In this document: one piece after another, positions 1 through 11,849 of the stretch
Layout of the letters: each line of letters begins with the position of its first letter
Numbering within the stretch: position 1 is the stretch's first letter
Source: Luzula sylvatica
Taxonomy: Eukaryota; Streptophyta; Magnoliopsida; Poales; Juncaceae
DNA: 64,000 nt
NCBI GenBank assembly: GCA_946800325.1
Contig: OX326958.1
Coordinates: 69,685,264 to 69,749,263 of the forward strand
Direction of reading: 5' to 3'
Notes under the pieces: generated by a model
Told to the model about the DNA's origin: nothing
Databases searched by the model: none
The model's input: only the letters and a program-made list of their open reading frames with translations
Made by a program: the position numbers and the translations under genes

Positions 1-387
1 AATTTTTAAAATTCGGTACCGTCTAATTTTAAAAACCCGGTGGTTAATTAAAGCAAACAACATATTTAGCTGACACAGACGGATTAAAAAATGCAAAAAA
101 AAAGGATTATAATACCCGATCAAAAATTTACACATGAAACAAATACTTGTCTCCATATTTTATCCTCAAATATTTTTATGTTCAAGTTAATATATTTATT
201 CAACATAATAAATAAAACATGTCATATAAATACTAATTAATTAATATATAATTAATGTTTATTTGAGTTACTAAATCTCAATTGATTTTAATTAATTTTA
301 AGTTATATATTTTTTTGAATTATCATGCTATTCTACTATATAACGAATATTAAATAGAGTCATTCTACTATACATCACCATATTAAT
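1..387. other. AT-rich spacer
   Basis: No gene, RNA or clear repeat is visible. The sequence is A/T runs with scattered stops in all frames. Its last eight bases (380-387, atattaat) are the left target duplication of the adjoining MITE. Confidence 0.7.
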
Positions 388-557
388 GAGTAATGATAGA
401 AACCACACCCTTTTTCCCACGAATTTACCACAACTGCCACGTGTCAGCACACCATTGGCTGCAGCAAAAGTTGATGGAAACTTGCAGCCAATGGTGTGCT
501 GACACGTGGCAGTTGTGGTAAATTCGTGGGAAAAATGTGTGGTTTCTATCATTACTC
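388..557. mobile_element. Foldback MITE with 8-bp target duplication
   Basis: A 170-bp element that is almost entirely one inverted repeat. The left arm begins gagtaatgatagaaacc and the right arm ends ggtttctatcattactc. The arms pair over about 75 bp around a short centre near 465-480 and include an inverted cacgtg-containing block. It is flanked by identical 8-bp copies of atattaat (380-387 and 558-565). An 8-bp duplication suits hAT, but the terminal bases are not a typical hAT end, so a short Mutator-like element is an alternative. It encodes no protein; the minus-strand open frame across it is only a by-product of the palindrome. Confidence 0.9.
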
Positions 558-565
558 ATATTAAT

Positions 566-1495
566 TGTGATGTTGTCATCATGACATCACGATTAAATGT
601 GAGCTCTCATTTGCATCTAAAATATTCCTCAATTAATTTTGTAATTTTAATTTCATTATTTTAATTGAAAATTAATTTATTGGACCATCGATTAGTTTAA
701 TTAGGTGTTAATTAAATGAACTTTTAATTGTATTTTATTTAGGTATTTATTGGACCATCGATTAGTGTAAATTGGGTATGAATTCGTAAGCATGGCAAAA
801 TGATGTCGTCCTTACCCCATCATGATTTTGGAGGTGAAATGATCGGAAAAACTATAATTTTCCTATTAAATATAGTCCAATTGAAAATATTATTAGGGGG
901 CTTCGTTGGAGCGGTACAAGTTAATATTTTGGGGAATTCTTCAAATATTCCCTAACTTTTTTGGAAATTATGAAAATCCCCCAATTTTTTTAGATTCTCT
1001 CAAAAAACCCCTCTATTTTTTGTTCCTCCAAAACTCCCCTTATATTTTTAGATTCTCTAAAAAAAACCCCTATCTTTTTGTTATGATTTTGAAGATTACC
1101 ATTATATCCCTTCAAAGAATCGAAAGTTAAGTAGATAGTCAAATATAATATATATATTTCGAGATCTACAACTACAATCATTTATTATTATAAGATTAAT
1201 CACCTGATTAATTATTTCTAAACGAGTGGGCACAAAGTCGGATCTGTTTTGTTTGCTATGATTTATTTGAGTTGTTATTAATCTAGTGTTTGAATTCATC
1301 TTCATTTGATATCTAATTATATAATATATGATATGATATGATCCTCGAGAATTTTATATATGATATGATCCTCGAGAATTTTCAATTTTCTTGTTTTGGT
1401 ACTTCTTTTAGAATCTATTATATTGACTTCTGTAAAAATTAATTTACTAATTAACAGATCCTCATTTTTAACATCAAATTTCACCGTTAAATTAA
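566..1495. other. AT-rich spacer with a short tandem repeat
   Basis: No gene is supported. Between about 985 and 1090 a unit of roughly 59 bp occurs twice, recognisable by tttagattctct followed by an A-run and cccc. Near 1325-1385 a short repeat built on gatatgatcctcgagaattt also occurs twice. Homology to the 29.4-kb repeat begins at about 1496. Confidence 0.6.
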
Positions 1496-2375
1496 TGGTT
1501 TCAATGGATGATTTCATTACCGGACATAAACAAGAATGTAAGTGTTTCTCCTCCATTTTTTGTATTTTATCAAAATTAATGGTTTTTCTTTTTTGGTACC
1601 ACCAAAATCAAGCAAGTAAATGGGTTGGCTTGGTTTACTCTTCTCTTTGCTTTGATTTTTAGTTTCTTCTCCTCTTATCATTGATAAAGTCCTGATGGAT
1701 TCTTGATCTGATTGTCTTTGATTTTTAATTTCTTCTTAACTTATCTTTTATCATAATTATTGATTCTGTTTTTTATTGACTGTACAGTTTAAAGTTTTAT
1801 GATAAGCGAGATTGGCACGGGATTTCGATTACCACAGTTCAAGGATTTCTTCTCTTTTATTGCTGTTTGATTTGGACGAGAATAAGACAAAAAACCAGAA
1901 GGATTTACCCCTGTACGAGTTCATTTTCAGTTTTATCCTTCTAAAATAATAAATCATATTTATGATTCAATCTAATTTGTTTTCAACATTGGTGCAGAGA
2001 TGCGGTGAGTTCCGTCGAGAACAGCCTCGAAGAGGTCATTTCGGGCCAGAAAGTGTCATCTCTATGCATTAGAAACTCATCGATCTTCTCCAAGCTCTTC
2101 TTGGCAATAATCACTGTAATTAGTTTTATTAGTTACAGTAGTGAAAGTGTTTTTATTCAAGTTCATTTTAGCATTATTTTAAATGCTAATTAGTTCTGTA
2201 TTTTCAGGTTTATGATGAATGGTGGCCAATTCTCTTAAACCAGTTCAAATCGAGACATTCGATTTAGCACTCACAAATTCTATTCCGAAATCGGAAGTCA
2301 AGGATCAGAGCAGCAACAAAGTTTAATGAAGAATTGGCGATGCAGAGACTAAACAAAATGAAACTCGATCAGGTC
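1496..2375 (+). pseudogene. Dispersed gene-fragment repeat, copy 1
   Basis: Nearly identical to 29456-30382. It keeps exon-intron texture: a strong donor after about 1536 (aagaat|gtaagtg), an acceptor near 1999 (ttggtgcag), a frame reading SSVENSLEEVISGQKVSSL, a further acceptor near 2208 (attttcag) and then a stretch reading VYDEWWPILLNQF. A later stretch (about 2285-2375) reads ATKFNEELAMQRLNKMK before a possible donor at 2373 (cag|gtcg). No single frame is open through all parts, and the 5' coding exon seen upstream of copy 2 is missing. It is probably a captured or duplicated fragment of a host gene that I do not recognise. Confidence 0.65.
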
Positions 2376-2654
2376 GAATACAAAAGCAATTAAATTATTT
2401 TTTTATTTTTGTTCAAAATATTAACTAACTATCATCATTTTCTTTGCAAGAGAAAAGAGTGCATAACGCGAAGAAACGAAATTGGCGCAGTGAAGCAAAT
2501 ACAATCTCAATGACGGCAATCAATGTCCAGAGATGGAAAATAATTGGATGATCGAATCGGTTTACTCAAGAGATGGAAATTTTAACGTGTTCAGCATTTG
2601 AATGTCTTTGTATGTATATATATGTGCATGTTTGTAGGTCTCTGTGTATGTGTT
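2376..2654 (+). other. Downstream exon-like remnant
   Basis: Unique to copy 1, because copy 2 diverges exactly at the preceding splice-donor-like position. After an acceptor-like ctttgcaag near 2451 a short frame reads EKRVHNAKKRNWRSEANTIS and stops within about 100 bp. It may be the next exon of the same broken gene. Nothing else is recognisable. Confidence 0.35.
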
Positions 2655-2670
2655 GGTGTGTGTACGAGTA

Positions 2671-2701
<31 letters not shown>

Positions 2702-2720
2702 TGTGTGTGTGTGTGTGTGT
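2655..2720. repeat. (GT)n microsatellite
   Basis: Alternating GT, interrupted by tacgagta early on and by a single ggtgtg. The overlapping open frames reading Cys/Val or Thr/His repeats are artefacts of the dinucleotide. Confidence 0.9.
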
Positions 2721-2800
2721 CCCACTCCCCCATCTGCGGGCCCACGCGGTCCGGCCTGGGGGCTCACGCCAGGGTTGTTGACCCATGCCAGGCGAACCTT
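2721..2800 (+). repeat. GC-rich tail matching the 30.4-kb minisatellite module
   Basis: A GC-rich patch in AT-rich surroundings, with gcgggcccacgcggtccgg, ending in gccagggttgttgacc then catgcc. The same end signature closes the large GC minisatellite at about 30940-30960. Both copies of the gene-fragment repeat therefore lead into the same kind of GC module, here short and degenerate. Confidence 0.6.
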
Positions 2801-3128
2801 CGAGATTGTTCTCCGACAAAGGGGCTGTTTGGACTGAGTATTTCGGGCATTTAGCAGTGTTGCAGGTCATTAATTTCTCTTTTGCTAAATGTCACAGAGG
2901 AGCTTCTTACTCGCCAAAACGCCAAATCGCCAGAAGAGGTTCCATCTCTCGCCCAAATCGTCACAGAGGAGCTTCTCGCCATGCCGCCAGGATCACATGT
3001 CGCCAAGACAGGAGTCGCATGTCTCTAAGAGGAGATACTTTCGCGCCACCAAGAGCTTCTTGCCATGATAAGAGTCGTAAATGGAGCGAAGGGTTCAGGG
3101 GTAGCATGTAATGGAGTAAATAGAGAGG
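2801..3128. other. Unassigned, moderately GC-rich stretch
   Basis: gtcacagaggagcttct occurs at about 2891 and 2961 with related cgccaa/cgccag motifs between, suggesting a decayed short repeat. Open frames exist but resemble nothing I know. Confidence 0.4.
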
Positions 3129-3296
3129 GGTTCATGGGTTTAGGGCATTTCAAATACAACTTTATTGGATTTAGGGTCAGTGATTTGAGGGATATATTAG
3201 TCATTGCTAGCGGGTTAATGGGTTTAGGGTATTTCAAATACAATTTTATTGGATTTAGGGTCAGAGATTTGAGAGATATATTAGTCATTGATATTA
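3129..3296. repeat. Two-copy 84-bp tandem duplication
   Basis: Units 3129-3212 and 3213-3296 share gggtttaggg, catttcaaatacaa, tttattggatttagggtcag and gatatattagtcattg with few differences. The 84-bp period is divisible by three, so the overlapping open frame reads a repeated peptide, but there is no sign that it is a gene. Confidence 0.85.
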
Positions 3297-4897
3297 ATTT
3301 CATGTTAAATTTAACTAAATTATTGATTTGGGATAAATTTAATATTTAATAGTGTTTAGCTGAGACAAATATGATAATAATAACAGCTTCCAAAATATGG
3401 TAATAACAATTTAAGAGGGATAAATATGTAATTTATGAATTTAATAAGGATATAAGAGAATTTCACCCTATATTGGAATGTCGAACATCCAACATGAAAT
3501 ATTGGCGCATATTAAACTTATATTCTGTTTAATATTGGGCCATATTTATTTAATAATATTATAAATATGAATTTATTTTATTATGTTTATTTTGTATAGA
3601 TTAATTTTATCTAACATACATGATATATGATACATATGTATACACGTGTGTCTAAGCATGCATTTATGTCTTGATACATATTTATATCTATCAGACATGC
3701 TCAATATCATGATACATGAATATGTATATGCATATTTTCATATTTTGTATAAAATTTGAACAATTCTACAATGCCTTTCATAAAAAAAACATTACAACAA
3801 AATTCACAAGCATATGTAAATTCAACAATAGAAAGACAGCATAATAATTGCATTATCTAGCAGTGTTGCTTTGTGGTTATTATTCTTGTATACAGAGTAT
3901 TTATTTATTTATTTTTGAAAAGAAAAAAAGTATCGAGTTTTGAATGCGTAAATATGATAATACTTTAGTTGGTTTCTTACATTTTCAATTTTTTTTTTTT
4001 TTATCCAAACAAATATCATAAGTTTTTATCCAATGAGTGTTTAATGTGTCATTTGCAACGTCTAATAAATAATAATTACTACACACACAAACAACAATGA
4101 CTTTTTGACTTTCGGGATGAGGAAGAGAAGCCCGTGAGGTTTTAAACGTAACAATTGTTGAAAGAAAAACTAACGGTGAAAATAAAGACCAAACGGAGAA
4201 CATTGAAAACAAACGGTTGTGACTTTATGATCCATGCTACTAATTTTATTTATATATATTGAATTATATTCCCATACTTTTTTACATTTATGGTTTATTT
4301 ATACACAATACTTTTTAATTATACATACACCATTTCTACATATACAAATATTCACATTACAATGAACATTATTTTTTTTTATAAATATAAATATAAATGT
4401 GTTGTTGAAATGCATTACATATCTATTTAACTTTTAGTTTGTTATAAAATAATAGAATATTGTGATATATATTTTCATTATTAATAATATTAAATATTTT
4501 TTAAATATATATTATTGGAAATAATAGTTGTAAATACAAATATGTATTCTTTAAATATATATTATCGATAAACAAATATGTATTTTACAAAGAAAATTTC
4601 ATTTTGAATTTGGAAAGATCATGAATATTTATGATACAATTATTTGGAAGATTAATTGTCATATTATTACCCATCTACAAAGCAAACATAAATTATGTTT
4701 GTACAATGCCTCTAGATTTGGATTGGAGTGGAGGGGAGACAAGTGCCACAATTTGCAGACAGTTTAATCTACTTTCCCCACTGCACGTTTATTCATATCA
4801 TATCGTATCAACACAAATATATCATGCCCCTATCTAAATATAGGTTAATTTATAAGCTACAAGCAATGGAGTCAATTATACTTACGCTTTTGTTTAT
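3297..4897. other. AT-rich spacer
   Basis: Long A/T-rich sequence with runs of T and tata. I see no coding region with consistent codon pattern, splice sites or family resemblance, and no clear transposon ends. Confidence 0.6.
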
Positions 4898-5201
4898 AAA
4901 AAAGAAATCAATAGATCCACATACTATTATTTTTACTAACATATATTAAGGAGCCCATAAATTTTTTATACAAAAAAAGAAGCCTTAATAAAAGGAATCA
5001 ATAATCTACATACTATTGTTTATGCTAACACACAATAAGGAGCCAATAAAGTCGTTTTTATAAAAAAAAAGGGCCTTGATAAAAGGAATCAATAGATCCA
5101 CATACTATTGTTTTTACCAACATATAATAAGGAGCCCATAATTTTATTTTCATACAAAAAAAATGCCTTAATAAAAAAAAGCAATAGATCCGCATATCAA
5201 C
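4898..5201. repeat. Degenerate tandem array, about 3.5 units of 75-90 bp
   Basis: Each unit contains an A-run, a (g)gccttaataaaagg-like block, aatcaatagatccacatac, tattgttt and an aacatataataaggagccca-like block. The last unit is cut at about 5201, where the LINE-like element is inserted. Units differ by small indels, so the array is old. Confidence 0.8.
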
Positions 5202-5220
5202 AAGTTCATCAATTTACAAA
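5202..5220 (+). repeat. Left 19-bp target duplication
   Basis: aagttcatcaatttacaaa, repeated exactly at 6776-6794. A long duplication next to a poly(A) tail is the signature of target-primed reverse transcription. Confidence 0.9.
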
Positions 5221-6775
5221 GAAAAACCGAAGATCTGGTGGGAAACGACGAGATCCCCTTCGCTGGGGCTTGACCGGTGCCGCCGCACTAGCTAAACCCT
5301 CTGGGTACGTTGTCGGCGAGTACTCGACAGTGACAGCAACCGATTCCTCCTCCTCTGCAACAGATCGCCATCACTTTTCTCCGCCTCCTCTACCGCCACA
5401 GATACCTCCTGAGTTTCGCCAATAATCGAACGTCTCTACCTTCTCCTGCTTCGTGATTTTTGCCGACCGAGATCACCAATTTTGGAGATCGAGATCTAGG
5501 GTTTCCATAAATCCGATTTTGCCTAATTTCAGATCTAACCGATTCATCTATTTCTAGCGATCGGAATATGGACCTCTTCTCGCCTTTTCCCCCTTCCCCC
5601 TATTCGGCGAAAGCTTGCTTCCTTGCTAATCACGACCTCATAGCATCTTTGCAAACCGATCTAGATCTCTCGGTTACATTGACAACAATTAGTAGTGTTT
5701 CTTCGATTCCAATTGCACAAATTCAAGAACAATTTGCACTACGGTATGGAGGTACCATGGGTGAATATCAATTTTCGAAGACCTCTGAAAAGACCCTTCT
5801 CCTCTTACCCCCTCCTAGTGTACCTCGTACTATGATCATTGACGATAACCAATTTTGGGAATTACACTATGCTATGGAGATAGAGAGTTGGCGAAACCCA
5901 ATCACAATTCGTCAATTCGACCGATTATGGAGAGTATCGGTTGAATTGGGGAATTTCCCGCTTCGATTTTGGCACCTTGAATACTTTCGGCAAGCGGTGT
6001 CATCTTTTGGCTCTCTCGAGAATGTAGACATGGCAAATCTAAATGGAGAAGACAAATCGAGGGTCAATTGTACGGTACGTGTACCGTCTATTGCGGCTAT
6101 CCCTCCTAGGATTCACATCGCCTTCGATTGGGAATGGTCGGAAATTAGAGTTGTGTTGAAAGAGATTAATGGGGTTATCGAGATTGGGGAGTTTGAGCCG
6201 CGAATGGATGGACATGAAGGTATCCGAGAAGACGATGCATATGACCACACGCCTTCACCTTCCCCTCCAACCTCTCCGGCGAGCGACAAGCAACAAGAAG
6301 ATGTCTCGAGGTGGCAATACAAAGGTGGTGGCCGAGACGACCGAGAAGATGGTGATCGAGAAATTGGTGACCGGCAAGAAGTTATCTGTGAATATGATGC
6401 CCGCGTGGATTATTACCTAGTGAATCTTTATAACCGATTCTACTCAAAACTCAATGAAGAAACTTTACCTCGACTCACAATTATTGCCTCCTTAGAGTCT
6501 TCACGAAACCGAGGTTCAAGCATCGTCTATCGATGCCATATTTATGAAGGAAATTGTGACGAAAAATATTTCGAGGAATTTTTTCTTGTATTCATGTTTA
6601 GGTAATAGGTTATAAAATTTTCTTGTTAGGTTTGCTTAGGCTTGAGTATCGTTTAAGTTATTTTGTTTTTTCGTTCTCTTATTTGCCGTTTTAATTTGTT
6701 ATTTTGATTCTACGTTATCGTCATGTAATGTGACTTTTGAATTAATATATGCTCAAGGGCATTTTTGCAAAAAAA
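5221..6775 (+). mobile_element. ORF1-only LINE-like retroelement
   Basis: A complete-looking insertion of about 1.55 kb. It has a GC-richer 5' leader (5221-5567), one uninterrupted ORF (5568-6605), a short 3' UTR and a 3' A-tail, bounded by exact 19-bp target duplications. It carries no endonuclease or reverse transcriptase, so it would depend on a full LINE for mobility. A second, 5'-truncated copy at 32177-32440 begins inside the ORF end and shares the whole 3' UTR and tail, which confirms the 3' boundary. Human HAL1 is a known analogue of an element keeping only ORF1. An alternative is an internal deletion derivative of an ordinary L1-type LINE. Confidence 0.8.
5568..6605 (+). CDS. LINE ORF1-like protein, 345 aa
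   Basis: The frame is intact from the first ATG after the leader to a TAG; 3' UTR and A-tail follow. The N-terminal half is globular. Residues about 130-200 (FPLRFWHLEYFRQAVSSFG, then a stretch with V..RVPSIAAIPPRI and an alternating hydrophobic strand) recall the DUF4283-type RNA-binding region of plant LINE ORF1 proteins. Residues about 225-265 form an acidic, Pro/Ser-rich linker, and the C-terminus is again globular. No CCHC zinc knuckle is visible. By analogy it would bind the element RNA. The family assignment is inference; the open frame and element borders are seen directly. Confidence 0.6.
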   Translation: MDLFSPFPPSPYSAKACFLANHDLIASLQTDLDLSVTLTTISSVSSIPIAQIQEQFALRYGGTMGEYQFSKTSEKTLLLLPPPSVPRTMIIDDNQFWELHYAMEIESWRNPITIRQFDRLWRVSVELGNFPLRFWHLEYFRQAVSSFGSLENVDMANLNGEDKSRVNCTVRVPSIAAIPPRIHIAFDWEWSEIRVVLKEINGVIEIGEFEPRMDGHEGIREDDAYDHTPSPSPPTSPASDKQQEDVSRWQYKGGGRDDREDGDREIGDRQEVICEYDARVDYYLVNLYNRFYSKLNEETLPRLTIIASLESSRNRGSSIVYRCHIYEGNCDEKYFEEFFLVFMFR

Positions 6776-6794
6776 AAGTTCATCAATTTACAAA
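6776..6794 (+). repeat. Right 19-bp target duplication
   Basis: Exact second copy of aagttcatcaatttacaaa, directly after the A-tail. One or two bases of the A-tail/duplication border are ambiguous. Confidence 0.9.
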
Positions 6795-9351
6795 CATAAA
6801 GGAGACAATGCACCTTTTATACGGGCCAAATAAATGCACACTAATAAGCCGACAAATCACAATTACTAAGTAAACAAATGTTCCTGTACTAGTAAGAGAG
6901 AATTTAATACCTGCAAGCCTCTTTCTCATCGCCTTCTTATTCCTTCGCAGCGCTTCGTTCTTTTACGTTCTCCTCTACACAATATCCATAAATTACAAAA
7001 ATACCCTTAACCTAGTGACGGTTAAGAATTCAATGTGGCTACAAATTCCCTAATACGTATATACATACAAATCATCTACTCTACTCTTGTTCCTCCTTTT
7101 CGATCCGTATCCATTTTTTTGATCTCGGAACAGAATATGGGACACAACTTTTCAGTCGGATCCTTATACGAATCCGAATACTAAACAGATCCGAATTTTA
7201 AATTTAAACGGAAACACGACTATACGAATATAATATTTTTTATTTTGTATACGACCATGCATTTAAGCACTTAAGGAAACCAACTGACATGTATTTTTTT
7301 GTTTTTTATTTATTTCTTTAATAAAGATTGTAGCAAAATGAAACAATTGAGGAGAAACAAAACTATACTTTTTTTTTCACTTTTAGTTAGAATCATGATA
7401 TTTAACAATAACCCATAAAATAAATGGCATCAAATATTTTAATTTTTTACTTGAAATGCAATTATGTACATACTATACTATACTTTGATTTTCATTTTTT
7501 TTAATAAATATTCTAGCAAAATCAAACAATTGAGGAAAAATATAATTATGTAATTTTGTTGCCTTCTTATTATCGTTTTGTCTTCTTTGTATTGTTTTGC
7601 CTTCTTATTATGGTTCCAGAAATCTCTGTCTCATCTCACGGTTTGGTCCGAACTGCTGCTTCATTTTTCTTAATTGTATTTGGGCTTGATCCTTAACTGA
7701 AATTTGTTATGGTCAAGTGAGACTTAATTGCCTGAATTAATTAAACATCAATCAGGGATGATTTGTGTTTACTTTTGAGGTAACAACTAAAACTAACAAG
7801 AGCGTAATTAGATATAATTCTTTTTTTTTTCATTTTTTTTTCTTTTGTTCAATACACTTGCTTAAGTTTTGTCTCTTTTGTGGAAGTTGAAGAATGGTGT
7901 TTGAAGATATTTCTTATTTTTGAAAAAAAAAAATATATATGCTCCTATTTGGATTTATAGTTTTTCAATTAAGTTTGCGAAAGTTTTTTTTTTGTATTAT
8001 GTATTAGTGTTTTTATATGGACAATTTGGTAATATTATGTATTAGTGTTTTAGCATATTTATGTAGTTATATTATTGTTGTTGTCACTACTATCAAACTA
8101 GAAATTATTGTGTTTTTACTTTTTCAAGATCTCATTTTTTTTATTGATACGATGCTCCAATTAAAAGGCTATGCCATTCATACAATGAGTATAAATAAGA
8201 ATCATCCACAAATACGAAATCAGTATCAATTCCTTACATACATATTGTCAAAAATCGTACAAATTGATTACAACGAATTAGTATTTACAACATGAATCAA
8301 TAGAAAATAGCGAATATTATATGCCCCTTTGTTTATAATGGTATTTTCTGGGCAATTACAATTACAAAAACATGACATTATCTACTCTACCACAATAAAA
8401 TGACCTAGATAAAAGCATTAAATGTATGAATTGCAGGTTGCAGCATGACATTGAAACACAATTGCAGCATTTCGTTAAGGTGAATTGCAAACAGCCTCTT
8501 AAGGGTTTAGTGAATACAATCTATTAAGATTATATAATTTGGATAAATAATTTTTTTAATAATATCAAAAGGACAATTATAATTCGAGGGGCCGATTTGA
8601 ATGACAAAACGTTACAGATTTGATTTTGACAAATTCATTTAATTCGAAGGAAACAAAATTTTAATTATATAGCATGCGAATTGCGATCAATTATAAAATG
8701 AGTGAAAACTTAAAAAAAAAAAAAGATTAAATGATTGCAATTTAACATATTGGTCCATCTAATTAAAGGTAACAATGAAAAAATGAAATGGAAACTATGA
8801 AAAATAAAGGCTTCGGGTTAATAATCAGTTTAACTATAGACAAGGGATTTTTAGTAATATCATATTTATGAAAAATATTCCATGAGTTGTTTTTTTTTTT
8901 TGAGTAATTATATTCCATGAGTTGTGATAATTGTTTTAGACTCAAATATTACTCGTCTATTTGATTTGAGAGTAATTTAATGCATTGTAATAATTTAATG
9001 AGAGTAATTTAAAAATAATTTTCGAAGTTCGAATAAAAATTGATTGACAAATATTTGATACAGTAAATAATTTGAACAACTCGTAAGCTAAATTGACAAC
9101 TTGGATATAATTGAAAGATGAGAAACTAATTAAATTAAATAATTATTGGCCCATTAAAATTTGAAAGAGTGATATGACAACTAATCGAAAATGTGGGTAC
9201 AAAATGGAGCCCCCAATTAATACCATACCCATAGAGCTTCATCCATAAAGTCTTAATTTAGATCAAATCAATCAACTAAGGTTGCTTTGTGGGCTGAAAA
9301 ATATACTCTCTTCAAAACTCTTTATCTGATGGGCCAATTGAATCAAATGAA
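6795..9351. other. AT-rich spacer
   Basis: No gene is supported. At about 6905-7000 a GC-richer patch on the minus strand resembles a short 5' exon (atgagaaagaggcttgcag followed by gtatta), but no partner exon was found. The rest is A/T-rich with T- and A-runs and no recognisable element ends. Confidence 0.5.
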
Positions 9352-9960
9352 TTGATTTTGGGCTCGACCCCATTTTTGAGTAAGGACTCCAATAGTAATG
9401 ACCCACATTTACAACAACTTGTAGATGATGTAATAAGTCCAGAGGAGACGCAAACTTTTGGTCAAAACAAAGAATTTAATAAAATTGAGAAAATACGGGT
9501 GCCAAAGACCAATGATTTTAATAAACCTACGAACAGTAAAAAAAGGCACTAACAACAATCATATCGAAAGATTAATTGGAAATGTATCGCTCAATAATAA
9601 TAAAAAAGATTCAAGACCAATTGACTTGTCTAATATTTGCTCTTTTTTAACAGTTAAATCTAAGGGAGATGAAAATCTCAAAGTTTGATTTTGAAGATGA
9701 CAATAAGCAAAAAGTGAATTACTGAGACGATCGATATATCCAAGACTGATGGGGTCCATCCGAGCATTTTAAGGCTCTCTTTTGATTAATTTAGATTATG
9801 TCGCTTTTTAATTTTCATTTCATTTTGAGTTGAAACGTGAGAGGTCTAGGGGATATGAACAAATGCATGATTGTCAAGAACTTGATAAGGGACTTAAATT
9901 GTAATATTGTGTGTCTCCAAGAAATCAAATGGATAAATCTCAACTTCTTTTTATTTAAGC
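9352..9960 (+). pseudogene. Degraded LINE remnant: ORF1 tail and endonuclease start
   Basis: The first part (9352-9552) is a short open frame rich in Asn, Lys and Asp that could be an ORF1 tail. At about 9830-9950 a frame reads NVRGLGDMNKCMIVKNLIR and, after DLNCN, IVCLQEIK. This matches the N-terminus of plant LINE apurinic-type endonucleases (SWNVRGLG ... CLQE). The Trp codon before it reads as a stop (tga), and the frame soon ends, so the copy is dead. No reverse transcriptase follows; the element is 3'-truncated or eroded. Confidence 0.65.
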
Positions 9961-11849
9961 TCGGTTTGTATTTCCAAATTTTCAAATGTATATTTTCTTA
10001 ATGCATCGGACTCAAAGGGTGGCCTAATGACGGAATGGTCGAATTATTTCACTTTTACATCAATTACCTATGTCAATGTTTCATTTATACAAATTGTGAG
10101 GCTAGTGTAATGTTCTTAGCTTTAATACATAATTTTTTATTGCCAACACAAAATTTTGGATGTTAGTATGATATTTTTTGTCAAAATATTATTTTCATTG
10201 CATGTAAATTATTTTGGATATTATTATCATTCTCGGTGCTATTATAATATTCTTAGTAAATATATTATTTTTAAAACGAATATACTAGTTTTGGAGTTAA
10301 TGAATGAATTATATATGATATTGATATGAATATTATTATTTCATATTATGTGCTATTATAATATTTTTGATATTAATATATCATTTCAAATATGAATATA
10401 CTAATTTAAAGATAAATAAATTATTTATGAAAAATAAAAAATATTGGTATTGAGTTAAATGAATTATCTTTTGATTGAAAATTTTAAATTATGTACTACC
10501 AGAAAGGAGTAAGTCGTTTCGTAACGTACTGATTTTTTATTTTTTGATAAATTTGTTTTAGCGAATTAAATATGAACCGTTGAGCGAATTTTAGCAAGCA
10601 AATTACTATTATTTTGCTATCCTAAGCAGCGGTCTTTGCAAATTAAAATATATACTGATATTTGTAAATGAAGGACTACTAACTTTTAAATAAAATAAAA
10701 AAATAGTAAACAAAATGATATCCAACAAAGTTTTGTTCTTTCGTTTTCATTTTGTCATCGAGTTGATCTCAATTTTAATGATTTAACTTTAAAATAATGT
10801 GAAATTTATTTTAATAGTAATAATTTATGTTGAAATATTAAGATTGAATTTTTTCAAATAAAATTATTAATGTTATTCACAATATAAATTGTGTTTTATA
10901 CTTGTATTCAGTGAACTATAATGGGACACGAGAAGTATTTCTTCGAGAATTTTTTTTAAGAACCCTCGCAATTCTAAATTGCTTTAGAACCGTAATTATT
11001 TAAAATAGTCTTGGTGTAGGTGGCACACCTTCACTCTATAAAGATCTTTATTTAAAGATGTAGGTTGGTCTAGATGTTTAATTACAAAATAGTATATTCT
11101 TGAACGCAATGTGAGAATCTATGTAAGGGAACTTAAAAATTGGATGGTGAGATTTGTCTTCATTCTCAAAAAAATTGGAAATGTTGGTGTAAGGAAGAAA
11201 AACTCGATAGAATAACAATGAGAGAGAATTTTTTCTTAAAACTCCTTTCGGTTTGATAGGCCAATGCCCAAGTAGTAATTAAGCCTCCTTTTGTTCCTCG
11301 AGGATTTTTAAATACAAATTCTTTAAATTTCGAGGTGCAAAATGATCTAATAGAAAAGAAAGTAGGATTTAATAATTTGGTTTTTTGGATACAACAAATA
11401 TGAGCGTTAAGACTTCACCAAATTACATTTGTCGCGTTGTCCTAAACCACATACATTCGAAGATAAAATACTAATCATTAACATAACATATAAAAAAATA
11501 GATAATCCCTAACTTTAATAAGGTATCACTTTGACCCAATAGTGTTGGTCAAAATGCATTAGACTAGTTCATTTCTAGCCATCTTTCTTGCTTCCATCCT
11601 TGAAGCATTCTTCCTAAGTTCCCTCTTTAGGACCTTCGAGAATTTGTCCTCCTTCAATTTGATCAGTGGCTATATCAAATTTTGGATCAAATAATTCTTC
11701 GTCATTGAGCTCGCCCTCCACCTGCAGATCCTCATCATAGCCCTCTACAGAGTCAAATAGTTGTTTTTTATCATTAGTTGAGTTCTTCATTGCATAATAC
11801 AATGTATCATTTACCCACCCCCTTATTTTGCACCTATATTTGAGCCTCC
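9961..11849. other. AT-rich spacer with one short open frame
   Basis: Mostly A/T-rich sequence without recognised features. On the minus strand 11614-11853 holds a 79-aa open frame with an acidic C-terminus and a basic N-terminus (MRRLKYRCKIRGWVND). I do not recognise it and see no splice partners, so I leave it uncalled. Confidence 0.45.

Noticed and set aside
2562..2870. Thr/His and Cys/Val-rich open frames
   Set aside because: They lie across the (GT)n microsatellite and its shadow frames.
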